Origin: an uncultured Clostridia bacterium
Lineage (GTDB): Bacteria > Bacillota > Clostridia > Christensenellales > UBA1242
Reading direction: 5' to 3'
Length of the DNA: 64,000 bases
NCBI GenBank assembly: GCA_947588355.1
Contig: CANPYI010000001.1
Location: forward strand, 141,771-205,770
Positions 34,869 to 44,099 of this stretch are shown here, in pieces. How positions within the stretch are numbered: position 1 is the first letter of the stretch; each line of letters starts with the position of its first letter. The translations under genes and the position numbers were made by a program. Under the pieces are notes generated by a model. That model saw only the letters and a program-made list of their open reading frames with translations. It was not told where the DNA came from and ran no database searches.

Positions 34869-36315
34869 TTGATTTTTCCTCGTTTTTTAAAAGTCTTTTC
34901 TCGTCAATACGCTCTGTCGGAATGTTTTTGAAAGATTTTGGCATTTTTTTCATCTTGTCCAACGGAACTTTAAACACTCCATCTTTATTGTCGGACAAAA
35001 TAAATGGAGACAAAGGTGCAAGATATGGTGCACCAAAATTTTCCACCGTGTTGGCATATGCCACAAAATAAATCATTCCGCCTATCAATCCCAAAAGCCC
35101 AAGAGATGCTCCGATAATCATAAAAATATACTGAAGCAAAGTGATTTGTGAAGCCTGCTCAGGAATTGTGTAAAGGGCAATTTTGGCAATAGCCACAACA
35201 ATAACCGCAGGCGGAGAAATCAAGCCTGCTTTGACGCCTGTGTCCCCCAAAATAAGTGCCCCGACAACGGAAGTTGCAAGCCCCAAATAACTTGGCAAAC
35301 GTAAACTTACTTCGTACAACACCTGAAACAGCAGTGAAATAAACAGCAACTCAATAAATGGTGTAAACGGCACTTGTTGAGTGGCATCTGCTATGGTTAT
35401 CAGATACTTAAATGGCAGGATATTGTAATGGAATAGTTGCAAAGCAATGTAAGTCCCGGGTCCAAGCACCGCCAAAATTATTGCAGCAACTCTGACAAAT
35501 CGTATCAGAGTTGAATATGTAAAATTTGTATAATAATCGTTAGAGTTTTGCAAATCTTCCAAAAAAACAAACGGCACTGTAAGCACAATAGGAGAATTGT
35601 CAACAATGATTGCCACGCGACCTTCCAACATTTTTGCAGCAACAATGTCTGGTTTTTCCGATTGTCCAACTTGTTTCAAAAACGAATTTGGTCGGCTTGT
35701 GATCAAAGAAAGCAGATAATAACTATCCACAATGCCATCAATTTCGATGTTTTTTAGGCGTTTTTTCAGTTCAGCAATCACTTTTTTGTCAGCAACACCA
35801 TGCAAATATGCCACAATAATCTGCGTTTTTGTTTGTTTTCCGACAAATGCACTTTCAAGCACAAGATTTTCATCATGAAAGCGACGTCTAAGCAACGTTA
35901 TATTGGTTTTGTAGTCTTCCGTAAATCCCTCACGTGGTCCCATAATCACCGGAGATGTTGGTGGCTCCGAAGGTGCGCGAGTGTTGTATTTCAAGATATC
36001 AATCGCGAGAATTTTTTCGGAATTTGAAATAAAAATCACAACGCCGCCTTTCAAAATGTTCTTAAGCACTTCCGATTGTTCAATTTCCGAAACATCGTTT
36101 GGCCTTACAAAACTTTTAAGCATCTCAAAAGAAATTTCTCCTTGAAAACTTGCAACCGGCTCAAAGATATTTTCCGAAAAAATAGCATTATCCGTGATAC
36201 TTTTCAAGTATATAAAGCCAATCTTGACACCATTTTTGTCAAGAGTGCGGTCGGCAACATCGACTGAATTATGAAGTTTTTTCTTAAAATCTTTGATAGT
36301 TTTGTCAACGTCCAC
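34855..36315 (-). CDS. gerAA: Germinant receptor A subunit, GerAA-like
   Basis: 486 residues from GTG 36315 (VDVDKTIKDFKKKL), which has AAGGAG nine bases upstream; the ORF-track start at 36360 lacks one. N-terminal cytosolic domain, then the GerA core: YLHGVADKKVI, EGRVAIIVDNSPIVLTVPFVF, and four to six membrane helices including RLPSYLGLATSVVGALILGDTGVKAGLISPP. GerA forms the oligomeric germinant-gated channel. First gene of gerAA-gerAB-gerAC. Confidence 0.94.
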   Translation of the reverse strand: MDVDKTIKDFKKKLHNSVDVADRTLDKNGVKIGFIYLKSITDNAIFSENIFEPVASFQGEISFEMLKSFVRPNDVSEIEQSEVLKNILKGGVVIFISNSEKILAIDILKYNTRAPSEPPTSPVIMGPREGFTEDYKTNITLLRRRFHDENLVLESAFVGKQTKTQIIVAYLHGVADKKVIAELKKRLKNIEIDGIVDSYYLLSLITSRPNSFLKQVGQSEKPDIVAAKMLEGRVAIIVDNSPIVLTVPFVFLEDLQNSNDYYTNFTYSTLIRFVRVAAIILAVLGPGTYIALQLFHYNILPFKYLITIADATQQVPFTPFIELLFISLLFQVLYEVSLRLPSYLGLATSVVGALILGDTGVKAGLISPPAVIVVAIAKIALYTIPEQASQITLLQYIFMIIGASLGLLGLIGGMIYFVAYANTVENFGAPYLAPLSPFILSDNKDGVFKVPLDKMKKMPKSFKNIPTERIDEKRLLKNEEKSNESD

Positions 36316-36343
36316 TTTTTCGCACTCCTTTTTTTGTATTATG

Positions 36344-36376
36344 AAAAAAAGCGCAAACAATTATGCAATGCGCTTT
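36344..36376 (-). terminator. Terminator between the fibronectin-like gene and gerAA
   Basis: AAAGCGCA/TGCGCTTT with a 13-nt loop followed by seven T on the minus strand. It leaves only ~30 nt before gerAA, so the gerAA promoter must overlap this region. Confidence 0.75.
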
Positions 36377-36409
36377 CAATTTGTATATTATTTATAATAA
36401 CAAAACAAC

Positions 36410-37327
36410 TTACAAAATCTGGAACAACTCACTTTCAAGAATACAATCTGTTGCACAAGATTTTATATAAACAAGGCCGTTTCTGACTTCATCGTCACCA
36501 AAAAAAACATTTGCACCCGAAAGTTTGACAACAAACTTGTCTTGCACAACCTGACAACTTTCAAAACCCAAATATCCTTTCAGTTTGCCGTCAACCCAAA
36601 TCTCAAAAACAGTAGCATTTTGTGAGCATGTTGCGTAAAGTGTGTCAGCATCTCTTTGAACCGCCGTAATCTCGTTTTTGCGAATTACTTTCAACTTTTT
36701 TGACCAGCCGTCACCGATGTCACCGTCAAGATATCTTTCATTTGTGCTTTTTGCAGAGATATACACTTTAAATTCGCCGGCTTTTAGTATTGCTGTGGAA
36801 AACATTGGTGAATTTGAAGCAAAATTGCTTATTTTTCCATTTATGTCAACAAAAGTCAAAGCATAAGAGTCGGCATTTCTGACACTTTTCCAAGATAATG
36901 TTTGTTTTTGCTCGTCAAAAACAACACTACTATAGTCAACTTTGTCAAGAATCACCTCCGGCGACCATTCAATTGTATCGGAAAAGTCACCCGCAACATT
37001 TTCTTTTGTGTAACAAGCCGAAAATCTGAACTCTGTGCCAAAAAGGTCGATATTTTTTTCGGAAAGATTGATTGTGTTTGTTTTGCTGTCAACTTTTTCA
37101 ATTTCAACAAACTGGCCATTCATTTTTTGCTCCAACTTAAAGCGATATTCAAAGCCAGAGCGATATTCTGTGGTCAAAATCCAATCTTTTGACATTCGTT
37201 CAACTTTGACAAAATTTGGAACATCCGAAATGCCTTTATTTGCAAAAAAGAAGCACAACAATCCGGTTATGATTGCAAAAACAGCCATAAAACCTGCACA
37301 AAAAAGGAATATTTTTGTTTTTTTCAT
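36410..37327 (-). CDS. Membrane-anchored extracytoplasmic protein with Fn3-like region, unknown
   Basis: 305 residues. One N-terminal membrane helix (FLFCAGFMAVFAIITGLLCFFFA) followed by an all-beta looking extracytoplasmic part; residues ~125-200 (QKQTLSWKSVRNADSYALTFVDINGK) have the W...ADSY.L..... pattern of fibronectin type III-like repeats. No catalytic motif. No clear Shine-Dalgarno. Its terminator separates it from the gerA operon, so it is probably independent. Confidence 0.7.
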   Translation of the reverse strand: MKKTKIFLFCAGFMAVFAIITGLLCFFFANKGISDVPNFVKVERMSKDWILTTEYRSGFEYRFKLEQKMNGQFVEIEKVDSKTNTINLSEKNIDLFGTEFRFSACYTKENVAGDFSDTIEWSPEVILDKVDYSSVVFDEQKQTLSWKSVRNADSYALTFVDINGKISNFASNSPMFSTAILKAGEFKVYISAKSTNERYLDGDIGDGWSKKLKVIRKNEITAVQRDADTLYATCSQNATVFEIWVDGKLKGYLGFESCQVVQDKFVVKLSGANVFFGDDEVRNGLVYIKSCATDCILESELFQIL

Positions 37328-37422
37328 AATTAAATTTCAACAATAGTATATATTAAAATAGTGATTTTTGCAATTTTTTTGTCAAAATTTCAAAAAAAAT
37401 GAAAATATTTTTGAATTGACTA

Positions 37423-37451
37423 TTGACAAACAAAAATTAGTGTGTTAGAAT
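37423..37451 (+). promoter_or_regulatory. Promoter of the 37477 gene
   Basis: TTGACA (37423-37428) and TAGAAT (37446-37451), 17-nt spacer. The sequence TATTGACAAACA is shared with the C8 promoter at 19781. Confidence 0.8.
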
Positions 37452-37476
37452 ATGGATAATTTTGGAGGTAAAAAAT

Positions 37477-38511
37477 ATGTTGTTAAGTCCTAATTTCAAC
37501 AATTTGACAAGTGAAGGATATGCCGCATTCATTTTGGCAATCGTGTTCACAATTGTCATGCTCGCATCGTTTTTCTTCTTCGCAAAGCACAAACAACTCA
37601 ACAAAATCATGCTTATTGTTGTCACATTTGTGTTGCCATTTTTGACAACTTTCTGCTGGATATACTTGATCTTAAACGTTTTGCAGTACAACACACTCGT
37701 AAATCTTGGCATCTCTGTTGCTGCTGCAATTGGATACGTTTTGATCGCACTTCTCATCACCTTGACGTTCAACTACACTGACAAAGAAAAAGACGAAAAC
37801 GTTGAAGTGAAAGAAGAAAGTGAATCCGCACCAATGCTCATCGAACACAACCCACAAAGCGAAGAAGAAGTTGTGGAAGACGAGAAAGAAGTTTCTGAAG
37901 AATCAGAAGAAAAAGTTGAAGGTGTGGTATTCTCAACAGAAGAAAAGAAAACTTTTGCAGAACAACTTGAAGCACTTTCATATGAAACACACAAAGCCTA
38001 CGAAGAAATTTTGGCATACGCCCAAGAACAAGCAGGCACAAAAACAAAAGATGCCAAATATCACGTCACAGTAAGTGTTGGCAGAATGAGACTTGTTCAA
38101 TTCAAGTTCAATCGTGGCGCTTTGGTAAGCAGTTTCATGGCAGGAAGTTCAGAATTGAAAAACTACTCTGCATCTGAAAAGAATGTAAAAATCAAAGAAA
38201 AGCCAGTAATCGTTGAAATTGAAAATGAAGACAGTGTTCCTGTTGCCAAAAACATGGTTGACATTGTTTACAAAAACATCACTGATGCAAAAGAAGACTT
38301 GAAAGAAAGCAAAAAGGCTGCAAGAAAAGCAAAGAAACAAGCAGAAGCTGAGGCCGAAGCAGTTGAAGTTGTTGAAGCGCCTGAAGAAGCACCAAAAAAA
38401 CGCGGACGCAGAAAAAAATCTGAAGAAGTTGCAGAGCAGCCAGCCGAAACAGAAGAAAAGCCAAAAAGACGTGGACGCAGAAAAAAATCTGAAGAAACTG
38501 AGGTCGAATAA
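37477..38511 (+). CDS. Three-helix membrane protein with repeated basic KRGRRKK tail, unknown
   Basis: 344 residues from ATG 37477 (GGAGG upstream; track start 37462 overlaps it). Three N-terminal helices (~10-95), then a Glu-rich linker (SEEEVVEDEKEVSEESEEK), a folded-looking segment ~150-270 (HVTVSVGRMRLVQFKFNRGALVSSFMAG) and an Ala/Lys coiled region. The C-terminus has two copies of KKRGRRKKSEE / KRRGRRKKSEE, similar to nucleic-acid binding AT-hook-like tails. A link between membrane and nucleoid is an inference. Monocistronic with strong promoter and terminator. Confidence 0.75.
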   Translation: MLLSPNFNNLTSEGYAAFILAIVFTIVMLASFFFFAKHKQLNKIMLIVVTFVLPFLTTFCWIYLILNVLQYNTLVNLGISVAAAIGYVLIALLITLTFNYTDKEKDENVEVKEESESAPMLIEHNPQSEEEVVEDEKEVSEESEEKVEGVVFSTEEKKTFAEQLEALSYETHKAYEEILAYAQEQAGTKTKDAKYHVTVSVGRMRLVQFKFNRGALVSSFMAGSSELKNYSASEKNVKIKEKPVIVEIENEDSVPVAKNMVDIVYKNITDAKEDLKESKKAARKAKKQAEAEAEAVEVVEAPEEAPKKRGRRKKSEEVAEQPAETEEKPKRRGRRKKSEETEVE

Positions 38512-38521
38512 TTAAACAAAA

Positions 38522-38555
38522 AAATAAAACTGCAGAATTGCAGTTTTATTTTTTA
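38522..38555. terminator. Bidirectional terminator between 37477 gene and leuS
   Basis: AAATAAAACTGCA/TGCAGTTTTATTT, GAAT loop, T-rich tails on both sides. Confidence 0.85.
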
Positions 38556-38589
38556 TTCTTCACTAAAACATGACAAAAGGTCAAACTTT

Positions 38590-41007
38590 CTATTTAATTA
38601 AATTTATTATTTTGTTTGGAACGTAAACAACTTTTTTCAAGGTTTCATCGGCGGAACAAATCTCACTGTAGTTTGTGAAAATCTCTTTCAAAAGTTCTTG
38701 TTCCGTTATGTCTCGCTTCACGCTTATCACTTTGCGTACTTTTCCGTTCACTTGCACAGGAATGTTTATTTTTGTGTCCATCAAAAATCTTTCATCATAT
38801 TTTGGCCACTTTTCATCAAGTATTTGACTTGCAAAAACTCTTTCAAAAATCTCGCTTGTGATGTGCGGTGCAAGTGGATTCAAGAGTATCAAAAAGTCAT
38901 GCAATTCTGCCCTTGTAATAAAACCATCTTCTCTTATTTTTTTGATAAAAATCATAAAAGCAGAAATGCAGGTGTTGAGTTTCAAATCTTCCAAATCTTC
39001 GCCAATTTTTTTGATAAGTTTGTTGAGTTCTATTTTATGCTGCTCGGACACATCGTCACCTTTGACCATGTCCTGCAAAGTCCACACTCTGTCCAAGAAG
39101 GAAGTTATCCCCGTGATGCCGTCATATGTCCAAGGTGTGTTGTCTTCGTAGCCTCCCAAAAAGTGCACGTGAAGTCTGGCAGCATCTGTGCCATACTTTT
39201 CAATAACTTCGGCAGGCGAAACACCATTTGCTGAACTTTTGCTCATTTTTTTGCCGGTGTCGTCCAAAATCAATCCACTGCCCATCTTCCTTACAAACGG
39301 ATCGCGGGTCGGAACTGCACCAATTTCATACAAAAAGTTTTGCCAGAAAAATGCATAAAGCACATGGCGAGTGATATGCTCTGTCCCGCCGGTGTAAACG
39401 TCAACACTGCCCCAATATTTCAATTTTTCAAAATCCGCAAGTGCTTTGTCGTTGTGAGGGTCGCAATATCTAAGCCAATACCAACTGCTCCCTGCCCAGT
39501 TTGGCATTGTGTCCGTTTCGCGATGGGCATCTCTGCCACATTTTGGACATTTGCAGTTCACCCATTCGGTCACTTTTGAAAGCGGGCTGTCGCCGTTGGC
39601 GTTTGGCAAATAGTCCTTTGTTTCCGGAAGAATCAAAGGCAAATCTTTTTCATTTAAAGGCACAGTGCCGCAGTGGTCACAGAAAACAACCGGAAATGGC
39701 TCTCCCCAATATCTTTGACGATTGAAAGACCAATCTTGCATTTTGTAATTGACAACTTTTTTGCCTACACCCATTTGCACAATTTTTTCAGCAATCTTAT
39801 TTTTTGCTTCCTTGACATTCAAGCCCGTAAATTCGGCAGAATTGAGCATTTTGCTGTTTTTTTCAAGATATTCTTTCTTTTCCACAGCACAGGCAGAGCA
39901 ATCACCTTCAATAACTTGAATCATATCAATGCCAAATTCTTTTGCAAATTCAAAGTCACGTTGGTCATGACAAGGAACTGCCATAACTGCGCCTGTTCCA
40001 TATCCCCCAAGCACAAAATCAGCGATGTAGAGTGGAACTTTTTTGTTGTTGACCGGATTGACACCATAAAGCCCGTCAAGCCTTACACCCGTTTTTTGTT
40101 TTTGGTCAGAAAGACGTTCAAATTCGCTTCTGTGCGTGGTTTTTTCGCAATACTCTTTTACTTGCCCGATATTTTTTATATCTTTTTCGTATTTTTTGAT
40201 CAAATCATGCTCTGGAGCAACAACCAAAAATGTTATGCCATAGATTGTTTCAACACAAGTTGTAAAAATTTCGATTTGACCCAATTTTTCGTCTTTTGAA
40301 TTGTAAAGGTCAAATGAAACTTGCATTCCTTCACTTTTTCCAATCCAATTTCTTTGTGCGTCTTTCAAATTTTCCGACATTTTGATACGGTCCACATTTT
40401 CAAGCAACTTTTCGGAATATTCCTTCATTTTCAAAAACCAAACCCAACGTTCTTCTTGCACAACGTCGCCACCACAACGGTCGCATTTTCCACCTTGACT
40501 GTCTTCGTTTGAAAGCACCGTTTCGCAGTTTGGACAAAAGTTTACATATCCCTTTTTCTTGTAAGCCTTGCCATGTTTCAACAGTTGCAAAAATATCCAT
40601 TGTGTCCAATGATAGTACTGTGGATCGCTTGTGCATATTGTTCTGTCGTAATCAAAAGAAAGTCCAAGTGCCTTGGATTGCTGTATCACTCTTTTCATGC
40701 CGTCACGGACAAAGTCGTGCGGATTTATGCCCTTTTTTATCGCAGCATTTTCAGCCGGAAGTCCAAACGCATCTCCCCCAATCGGAAAAAGAACATTGTA
40801 GCCTTGAAATCTTTTGTACCTTGCCAAAGCATCAGCCGGAATAGTGCCCTTGAGGTGCCCCATATGCAAATTGCCGCTTATGTTGTAAAACTCATAAAGG
40901 ACATAAAATTTTGGCTTTGTTGGATGAAAGTCAATTGCCTTGAAAGGTTTTTCTTTTTCCCAAATATCTTGCCATTTTTTTTCTACTGCCTTAAAATCGT
41001 AATTCAT
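38590..41007 (-). CDS. leuS: Leucyl-tRNA synthetase
   Basis: 805 residues from ATG 41007 (MNYDFKAVEKKWQ), with GGTGGAG six bases upstream; the track start at 41019 is a GTG inside that site. Class I signatures: HMGH near 47 and KMSKS (GKKMSKSSANG) near 575; zinc-ribbon CPNC...CDRCGG (~160-185); CP1 editing domain (~220-410). Charges tRNA-Leu. No T-box leader found upstream. Divergent from the nucleoside hydrolase. Confidence 0.98.
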   Translation of the reverse strand: MNYDFKAVEKKWQDIWEKEKPFKAIDFHPTKPKFYVLYEFYNISGNLHMGHLKGTIPADALARYKRFQGYNVLFPIGGDAFGLPAENAAIKKGINPHDFVRDGMKRVIQQSKALGLSFDYDRTICTSDPQYYHWTQWIFLQLLKHGKAYKKKGYVNFCPNCETVLSNEDSQGGKCDRCGGDVVQEERWVWFLKMKEYSEKLLENVDRIKMSENLKDAQRNWIGKSEGMQVSFDLYNSKDEKLGQIEIFTTCVETIYGITFLVVAPEHDLIKKYEKDIKNIGQVKEYCEKTTHRSEFERLSDQKQKTGVRLDGLYGVNPVNNKKVPLYIADFVLGGYGTGAVMAVPCHDQRDFEFAKEFGIDMIQVIEGDCSACAVEKKEYLEKNSKMLNSAEFTGLNVKEAKNKIAEKIVQMGVGKKVVNYKMQDWSFNRQRYWGEPFPVVFCDHCGTVPLNEKDLPLILPETKDYLPNANGDSPLSKVTEWVNCKCPKCGRDAHRETDTMPNWAGSSWYWLRYCDPHNDKALADFEKLKYWGSVDVYTGGTEHITRHVLYAFFWQNFLYEIGAVPTRDPFVRKMGSGLILDDTGKKMSKSSANGVSPAEVIEKYGTDAARLHVHFLGGYEDNTPWTYDGITGITSFLDRVWTLQDMVKGDDVSEQHKIELNKLIKKIGEDLEDLKLNTCISAFMIFIKKIREDGFITRAELHDFLILLNPLAPHITSEIFERVFASQILDEKWPKYDERFLMDTKINIPVQVNGKVRKVISVKRDITEQELLKEIFTNYSEICSADETLKKVVYVPNKIINLIK

Positions 41008-41117
41008 TTTCTTCTCCACCTAAAATTTTTGCCAAATTTGTGCATTCAATAAAGATATATTATCACACACAACAAAATTTTGCAAAATGATTTTATGCAA
41101 AACTTGTTTTGAATTGC

Positions 41118-41147
41118 TTTACAAAGTACCTCAAAAAAATATATAAT
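41118..41147 (+). promoter_or_regulatory. Promoter of the nucleoside hydrolase gene
   Basis: TTTACA (41118-41123) and TATAAT (41142-41147), 18-nt spacer, 35 nt before the ATG. Confidence 0.6.
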
Positions 41148-41182
41148 GATAAAGCAAAACCAACAACCCCAAAGGAGAACGC

Positions 41183-42205
41183 ATGAAAAAGATAAAACTT
41201 ATTGTAGATGTTGACCCAGGTTGCGATGATGCAACAGCACTTTGCTTTTTGCTCAACGACCCAAAATACGATATAAAACTTATCAGTGTGTCGCGCGGAA
41301 ACATTATGTTGAAAAATGCAGTCAGAAATGCGTGCCACATAGTTGATTTGATGCACAAAGATGTGCCCGTGGTTGCTGGATACGAGCAACGTTTTTCCGA
41401 TTCAACCGAAGATGCCACTTTTTTGCACACAAAAGACGGGCTTGGTGGTTACAAACCTCCAAAAACAACAAAAACTCAGCCAATACAAAAAGATTGTGCC
41501 GATGCAATGTATGAGATTTTGAAGAAGTATCCAAAACAAGTGACAATCCTTATGATCACCCCTCATACAAATCTTGCACATCTTTTGACAAAACACCCTG
41601 ATGCCAAAAAACTTATAAAACGTGTTGTCATGGAAAGTGGCGCTCCAAACGGCATAAAAGCAAATCCAAATTATTGCTCTTTCAATATTCGAGTTGATGC
41701 ACCTGCGTTCAAAAAGACGATTGACAGCGGCTTGCCAACAGTGATGATTCCCTCAAATATTGGCAGAGATGAGGCATATCTTACAGAAAAACATGTTGAG
41801 CGAATAAAAAACACCAACGACATTGGCCTTTTTATGGCAAAAACATACGAAACTTACTGGGAGCCAAATTATGAAGACCCACGTATCGCCTGCAATGATT
41901 TGGCTGCGGCTTTTTATCTTGAAAGTCCACGACTGTTCAAATTTAAGCGCGCAAAAATATCGGTTGATACAAAAACCGGAAAAGTGACAGCAGACTACAC
42001 GCGCAAAGGAAATTTCCGCGTGGCACAAGTTTTAAATCGCAGAAAATTTTTGAATATGATTTTCAAAAAACTTGAACAATTGAACGATATTTCCATTCCA
42101 GAAATTCACAAACAAATAAATTCAAAACCAGTAAAACACGAAACGTACAAATCACTTGCCATGAAGGGAAAAGAAACAACAAGAAGAAAGACAACAAAAA
42201 AATGA
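41183..42205 (+). CDS. Nucleoside hydrolase (IUNH family)
   Basis: 340 residues. Calcium-dependent cleavage of ribonucleosides to base and ribose in salvage. The N-terminal motif DVDPGCDDATALCFLL is canonical, with VVAGYEQ near 62, ITPHTNLAHLL (GPLTNxA equivalent) near 125 and DAPAFKKTI/ PSNIGRDE near 172-195. The C-terminal ~45 residues are Lys/Thr rich (GKETTRRKTTKK). AAAGGAG precedes the ATG. Monocistronic. The window has a second IUNH domain, in the fusion at 23566. Confidence 0.9.
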   Translation: MKKIKLIVDVDPGCDDATALCFLLNDPKYDIKLISVSRGNIMLKNAVRNACHIVDLMHKDVPVVAGYEQRFSDSTEDATFLHTKDGLGGYKPPKTTKTQPIQKDCADAMYEILKKYPKQVTILMITPHTNLAHLLTKHPDAKKLIKRVVMESGAPNGIKANPNYCSFNIRVDAPAFKKTIDSGLPTVMIPSNIGRDEAYLTEKHVERIKNTNDIGLFMAKTYETYWEPNYEDPRIACNDLAAAFYLESPRLFKFKRAKISVDTKTGKVTADYTRKGNFRVAQVLNRRKFLNMIFKKLEQLNDISIPEIHKQINSKPVKHETYKSLAMKGKETTRRKTTKK

Positions 42206-42226
42206 CCAGATTTGGTCATTTTTTAT
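42201..42226 (+). terminator. Terminator of the nucleoside hydrolase gene
   Basis: AATGACCA/GATT/TGGTCATT followed by TTTT; the TGA stop is inside the stem, like the terminator at 4209. 42227-42330 downstream is A/T rich with no feature seen. Confidence 0.85.
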
Positions 42227-42330
42227 AGTAGTAAATAGAAAGAGTTGTCAACATTCCTTAAACAACAAAGAAATTACAACCAAATATATATTTCAAGCAA
42301 TAAAAATTCAATAATTTTATGAAAATAGCA

Positions 42331-42355
42331 ACAAAAAAACAGCAAAAATGCCGTT
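42331..42355 (-). terminator. Terminator of the 45-residue gene
   Basis: Minus strand AACGGCA-TTTT-TGCTGTT (one G-T pair) followed by six T, overlapping the stop codon. Confidence 0.7.
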
Positions 42356-42491
42356 ATTTTGTTTTTTCTTTGTTTTGTTTGGCTTTCTTCTGTTCGATTT
42401 CCTTTTGTTGTTGTTTCAAACTTGCTTCTTTTGATTTTTCAACGTAAATTTTGTACATTTCTCCGCGTGATGGCATTCTTTTTTCTTCCAT
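42354..42491 (-). CDS. Small charged protein, 45 residues, unknown
   Basis: Not in the ORF track. MEEKRMPSRGEMYKIYVEKS... rich in Lys, Gln and Glu, one probable amphipathic helix, no membrane segment, no Cys. It has everything a gene needs: TTGACA-17-TAAAAT promoter, AGAGGTG ribosome binding site five bases before the ATG, an open frame of 46 codons and a terminator at the stop. It lies after the M1 peptidase gene but has its own promoter, placed directly behind that gene's stop. Function unknown; a regulator or sporulation-type small protein cannot be distinguished. Confidence 0.75.
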   Translation of the reverse strand: MEEKRMPSRGEMYKIYVEKSKEASLKQQQKEIEQKKAKQNKEKTK

Positions 42492-42508
42492 TTTTCACCT
42501 CTTTTGTT

Positions 42509-42537
42509 ATTTTATCACATTTCAAAAGATTTGTCAA
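42509..42537 (-). promoter_or_regulatory. Promoter of the 45-residue gene
   Basis: TTGACA (42537-42532) and TAAAAT (42514-42509), 17-nt spacer, starting 5 bases after the M1 peptidase stop. Confidence 0.8.
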
Positions 42538-42541
42538 GTTT

Positions 42542-44002
42542 TTAGTTTGCCAGAACAACCCTGCCTTCGAGCCACGCGTCAACAAATTTTTCCAAATTTA
42601 TGTGTGCCGTTTTTGAAAAACTTTCCACAAGTTTTTCTGCAGAGGAGTTTTTGAAGGCATAATCTTCAAAATATTGCTTCAAACATTGGAAAAACTTTCG
42701 GTCGCTCATGCTTTTTCTTATGCTGTCAAACATAAGCATACCTTTTGTGTAAGTGCAATTGACATATTCTGGCTCGGTGCGGAACTGTGAAAGTTTTCTG
42801 TTCATACTCTCATCAAGTTCGCCATAGATATCCTTGTAAATCTTCACAAAGTTATTGTAAGACTCTGCAGCGTTTTGCATAATAGTTTCATAATTCAAGC
42901 CATACTGTTCATTCTTTTCGAAAAACAAGGCCGTTGAAAACTCCGTCAGCCCCTCATCAACCCACGCGTTTTCAAACTCATTGTTTCCAACAACTCCATA
43001 CCACCACTGATGAGCAATCTCATGAACAATCACGTAATCTTCCGTTTCACTGTCAGCAAGGTCATCAGCAATAAGCACAAGATTTGGATATTCCATCCCC
43101 CCAAAACAAAAATCTGACTTGACGACATTCAAAACTTTGTACGGATACTGTCCAAACATTTCGCAAAAGGTTTCAACTGCTTTCAAAGATGTTTCAAGCC
43201 TTGCTTGTGGCTGAGAATCGTCATAGTAAAAATAATTGACCTGTATGCCACAAACTTCTTGTGTCAAAACTTCAAATTTATCAGACAAGACAAAGCAAAA
43301 ATCACGCACCTTTTGTGCTTTGCAAATTGCCACACATTGCTCGTTTTGTTTTTGCAAATTACTCTCCCCCGTTGAAGTAAAAATATATTTGTCTGGATAG
43401 GCAATTTTCACTTCAAAGTTTGAAACGTCACTATAAAACGGGTCCCCGCTCATAGAAAAATCGTTTTTCACAAAGCCGTTGTCATACACGCACGCAATCG
43501 GAAAAAAATTGCCAAAATTTATGGTGTTATTGCCTACGCCAAGACGGTGACGAATGTTTGCCAAACTTACAACATATTCCAAGTCAATCGTCACACACTC
43601 ATTTGGAAAGATCTCCTTGTCAAGCGTAATAGTCAAAATATTGCCACCTTCCGAAAGATAAAATTCTGTCTCATTGCCGTTCACGTCTGCAGAAAGTATA
43701 TCAATTCCGCCAAAACTTGCCTCACCGCTTGGATATGCACGGTCAAAATAGGAATTTGACACTGCTTTTTTGCCTTCATTAAAGGAATTTGCATACAAAA
43801 AGAAACACACTTCACTCAGTGCGTTGTCGCTTGTGTTGACATATTCCACAGTTTGAGAGCAAGCAAGTATGTTTTGCTGGTCATCAAATGTGGCGTCAAT
43901 CTTGTAAGAGTTGAGTTTCTGTTCTGCTTGTCCGCACCCAACAAGCACAAATGGCAAACAAAGGCAAATGATCCCCAGAATAACAAAACTTATTTTTTTC
44001 AT
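42542..44002 (-). CDS. M1-family metallopeptidase lipoprotein
   Basis: 486 residues. Signal peptide with lipobox LVGCG (Cys23), so it is probably anchored on the outer face of the membrane. The gluzincin motif HEIAHQWWYG with downstream Glu in NAWVDEGLTEF gives the HExxH-18-E zinc site; the substrate motif reads GGMEYP, as in M1 members related to leukotriene A4 hydrolase/aminopeptidase N. It should trim N-termini of extracellular peptides. Shorter than typical aminopeptidase N (no large C-terminal HEAT domain). No clear Shine-Dalgarno. Confidence 0.88.
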   Translation of the reverse strand: MKKISFVILGIICLCLPFVLVGCGQAEQKLNSYKIDATFDDQQNILACSQTVEYVNTSDNALSEVCFFLYANSFNEGKKAVSNSYFDRAYPSGEASFGGIDILSADVNGNETEFYLSEGGNILTITLDKEIFPNECVTIDLEYVVSLANIRHRLGVGNNTINFGNFFPIACVYDNGFVKNDFSMSGDPFYSDVSNFEVKIAYPDKYIFTSTGESNLQKQNEQCVAICKAQKVRDFCFVLSDKFEVLTQEVCGIQVNYFYYDDSQPQARLETSLKAVETFCEMFGQYPYKVLNVVKSDFCFGGMEYPNLVLIADDLADSETEDYVIVHEIAHQWWYGVVGNNEFENAWVDEGLTEFSTALFFEKNEQYGLNYETIMQNAAESYNNFVKIYKDIYGELDESMNRKLSQFRTEPEYVNCTYTKGMLMFDSIRKSMSDRKFFQCLKQYFEDYAFKNSSAEKLVESFSKTAHINLEKFVDAWLEGRVVLAN

Positions 44003-44048
44003 AACATAACATATTCATCTGCGTGTCCAAACATTCACACAAAAAAAC

Positions 44049-44077
44049 TTGTAAAATCCAAAAATTTGTGATATTAT
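44049..44077 (+). promoter_or_regulatory. Promoter of the DnaD-like/DnaI operon
   Basis: TTGTAA (44049-44054) and TATTAT (44072-44077), 17-nt spacer; GGAGG follows. Confidence 0.6.
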
Positions 44078-44099
44078 AACTTAAACTTTGGAGGCAATC

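Noticed and set aside
41020-41182. T-box riboswitch before leuS
   Set aside because: No specifier loop, no T-box motif and no antiterminator pair could be found in the ~75 nt of available leader.
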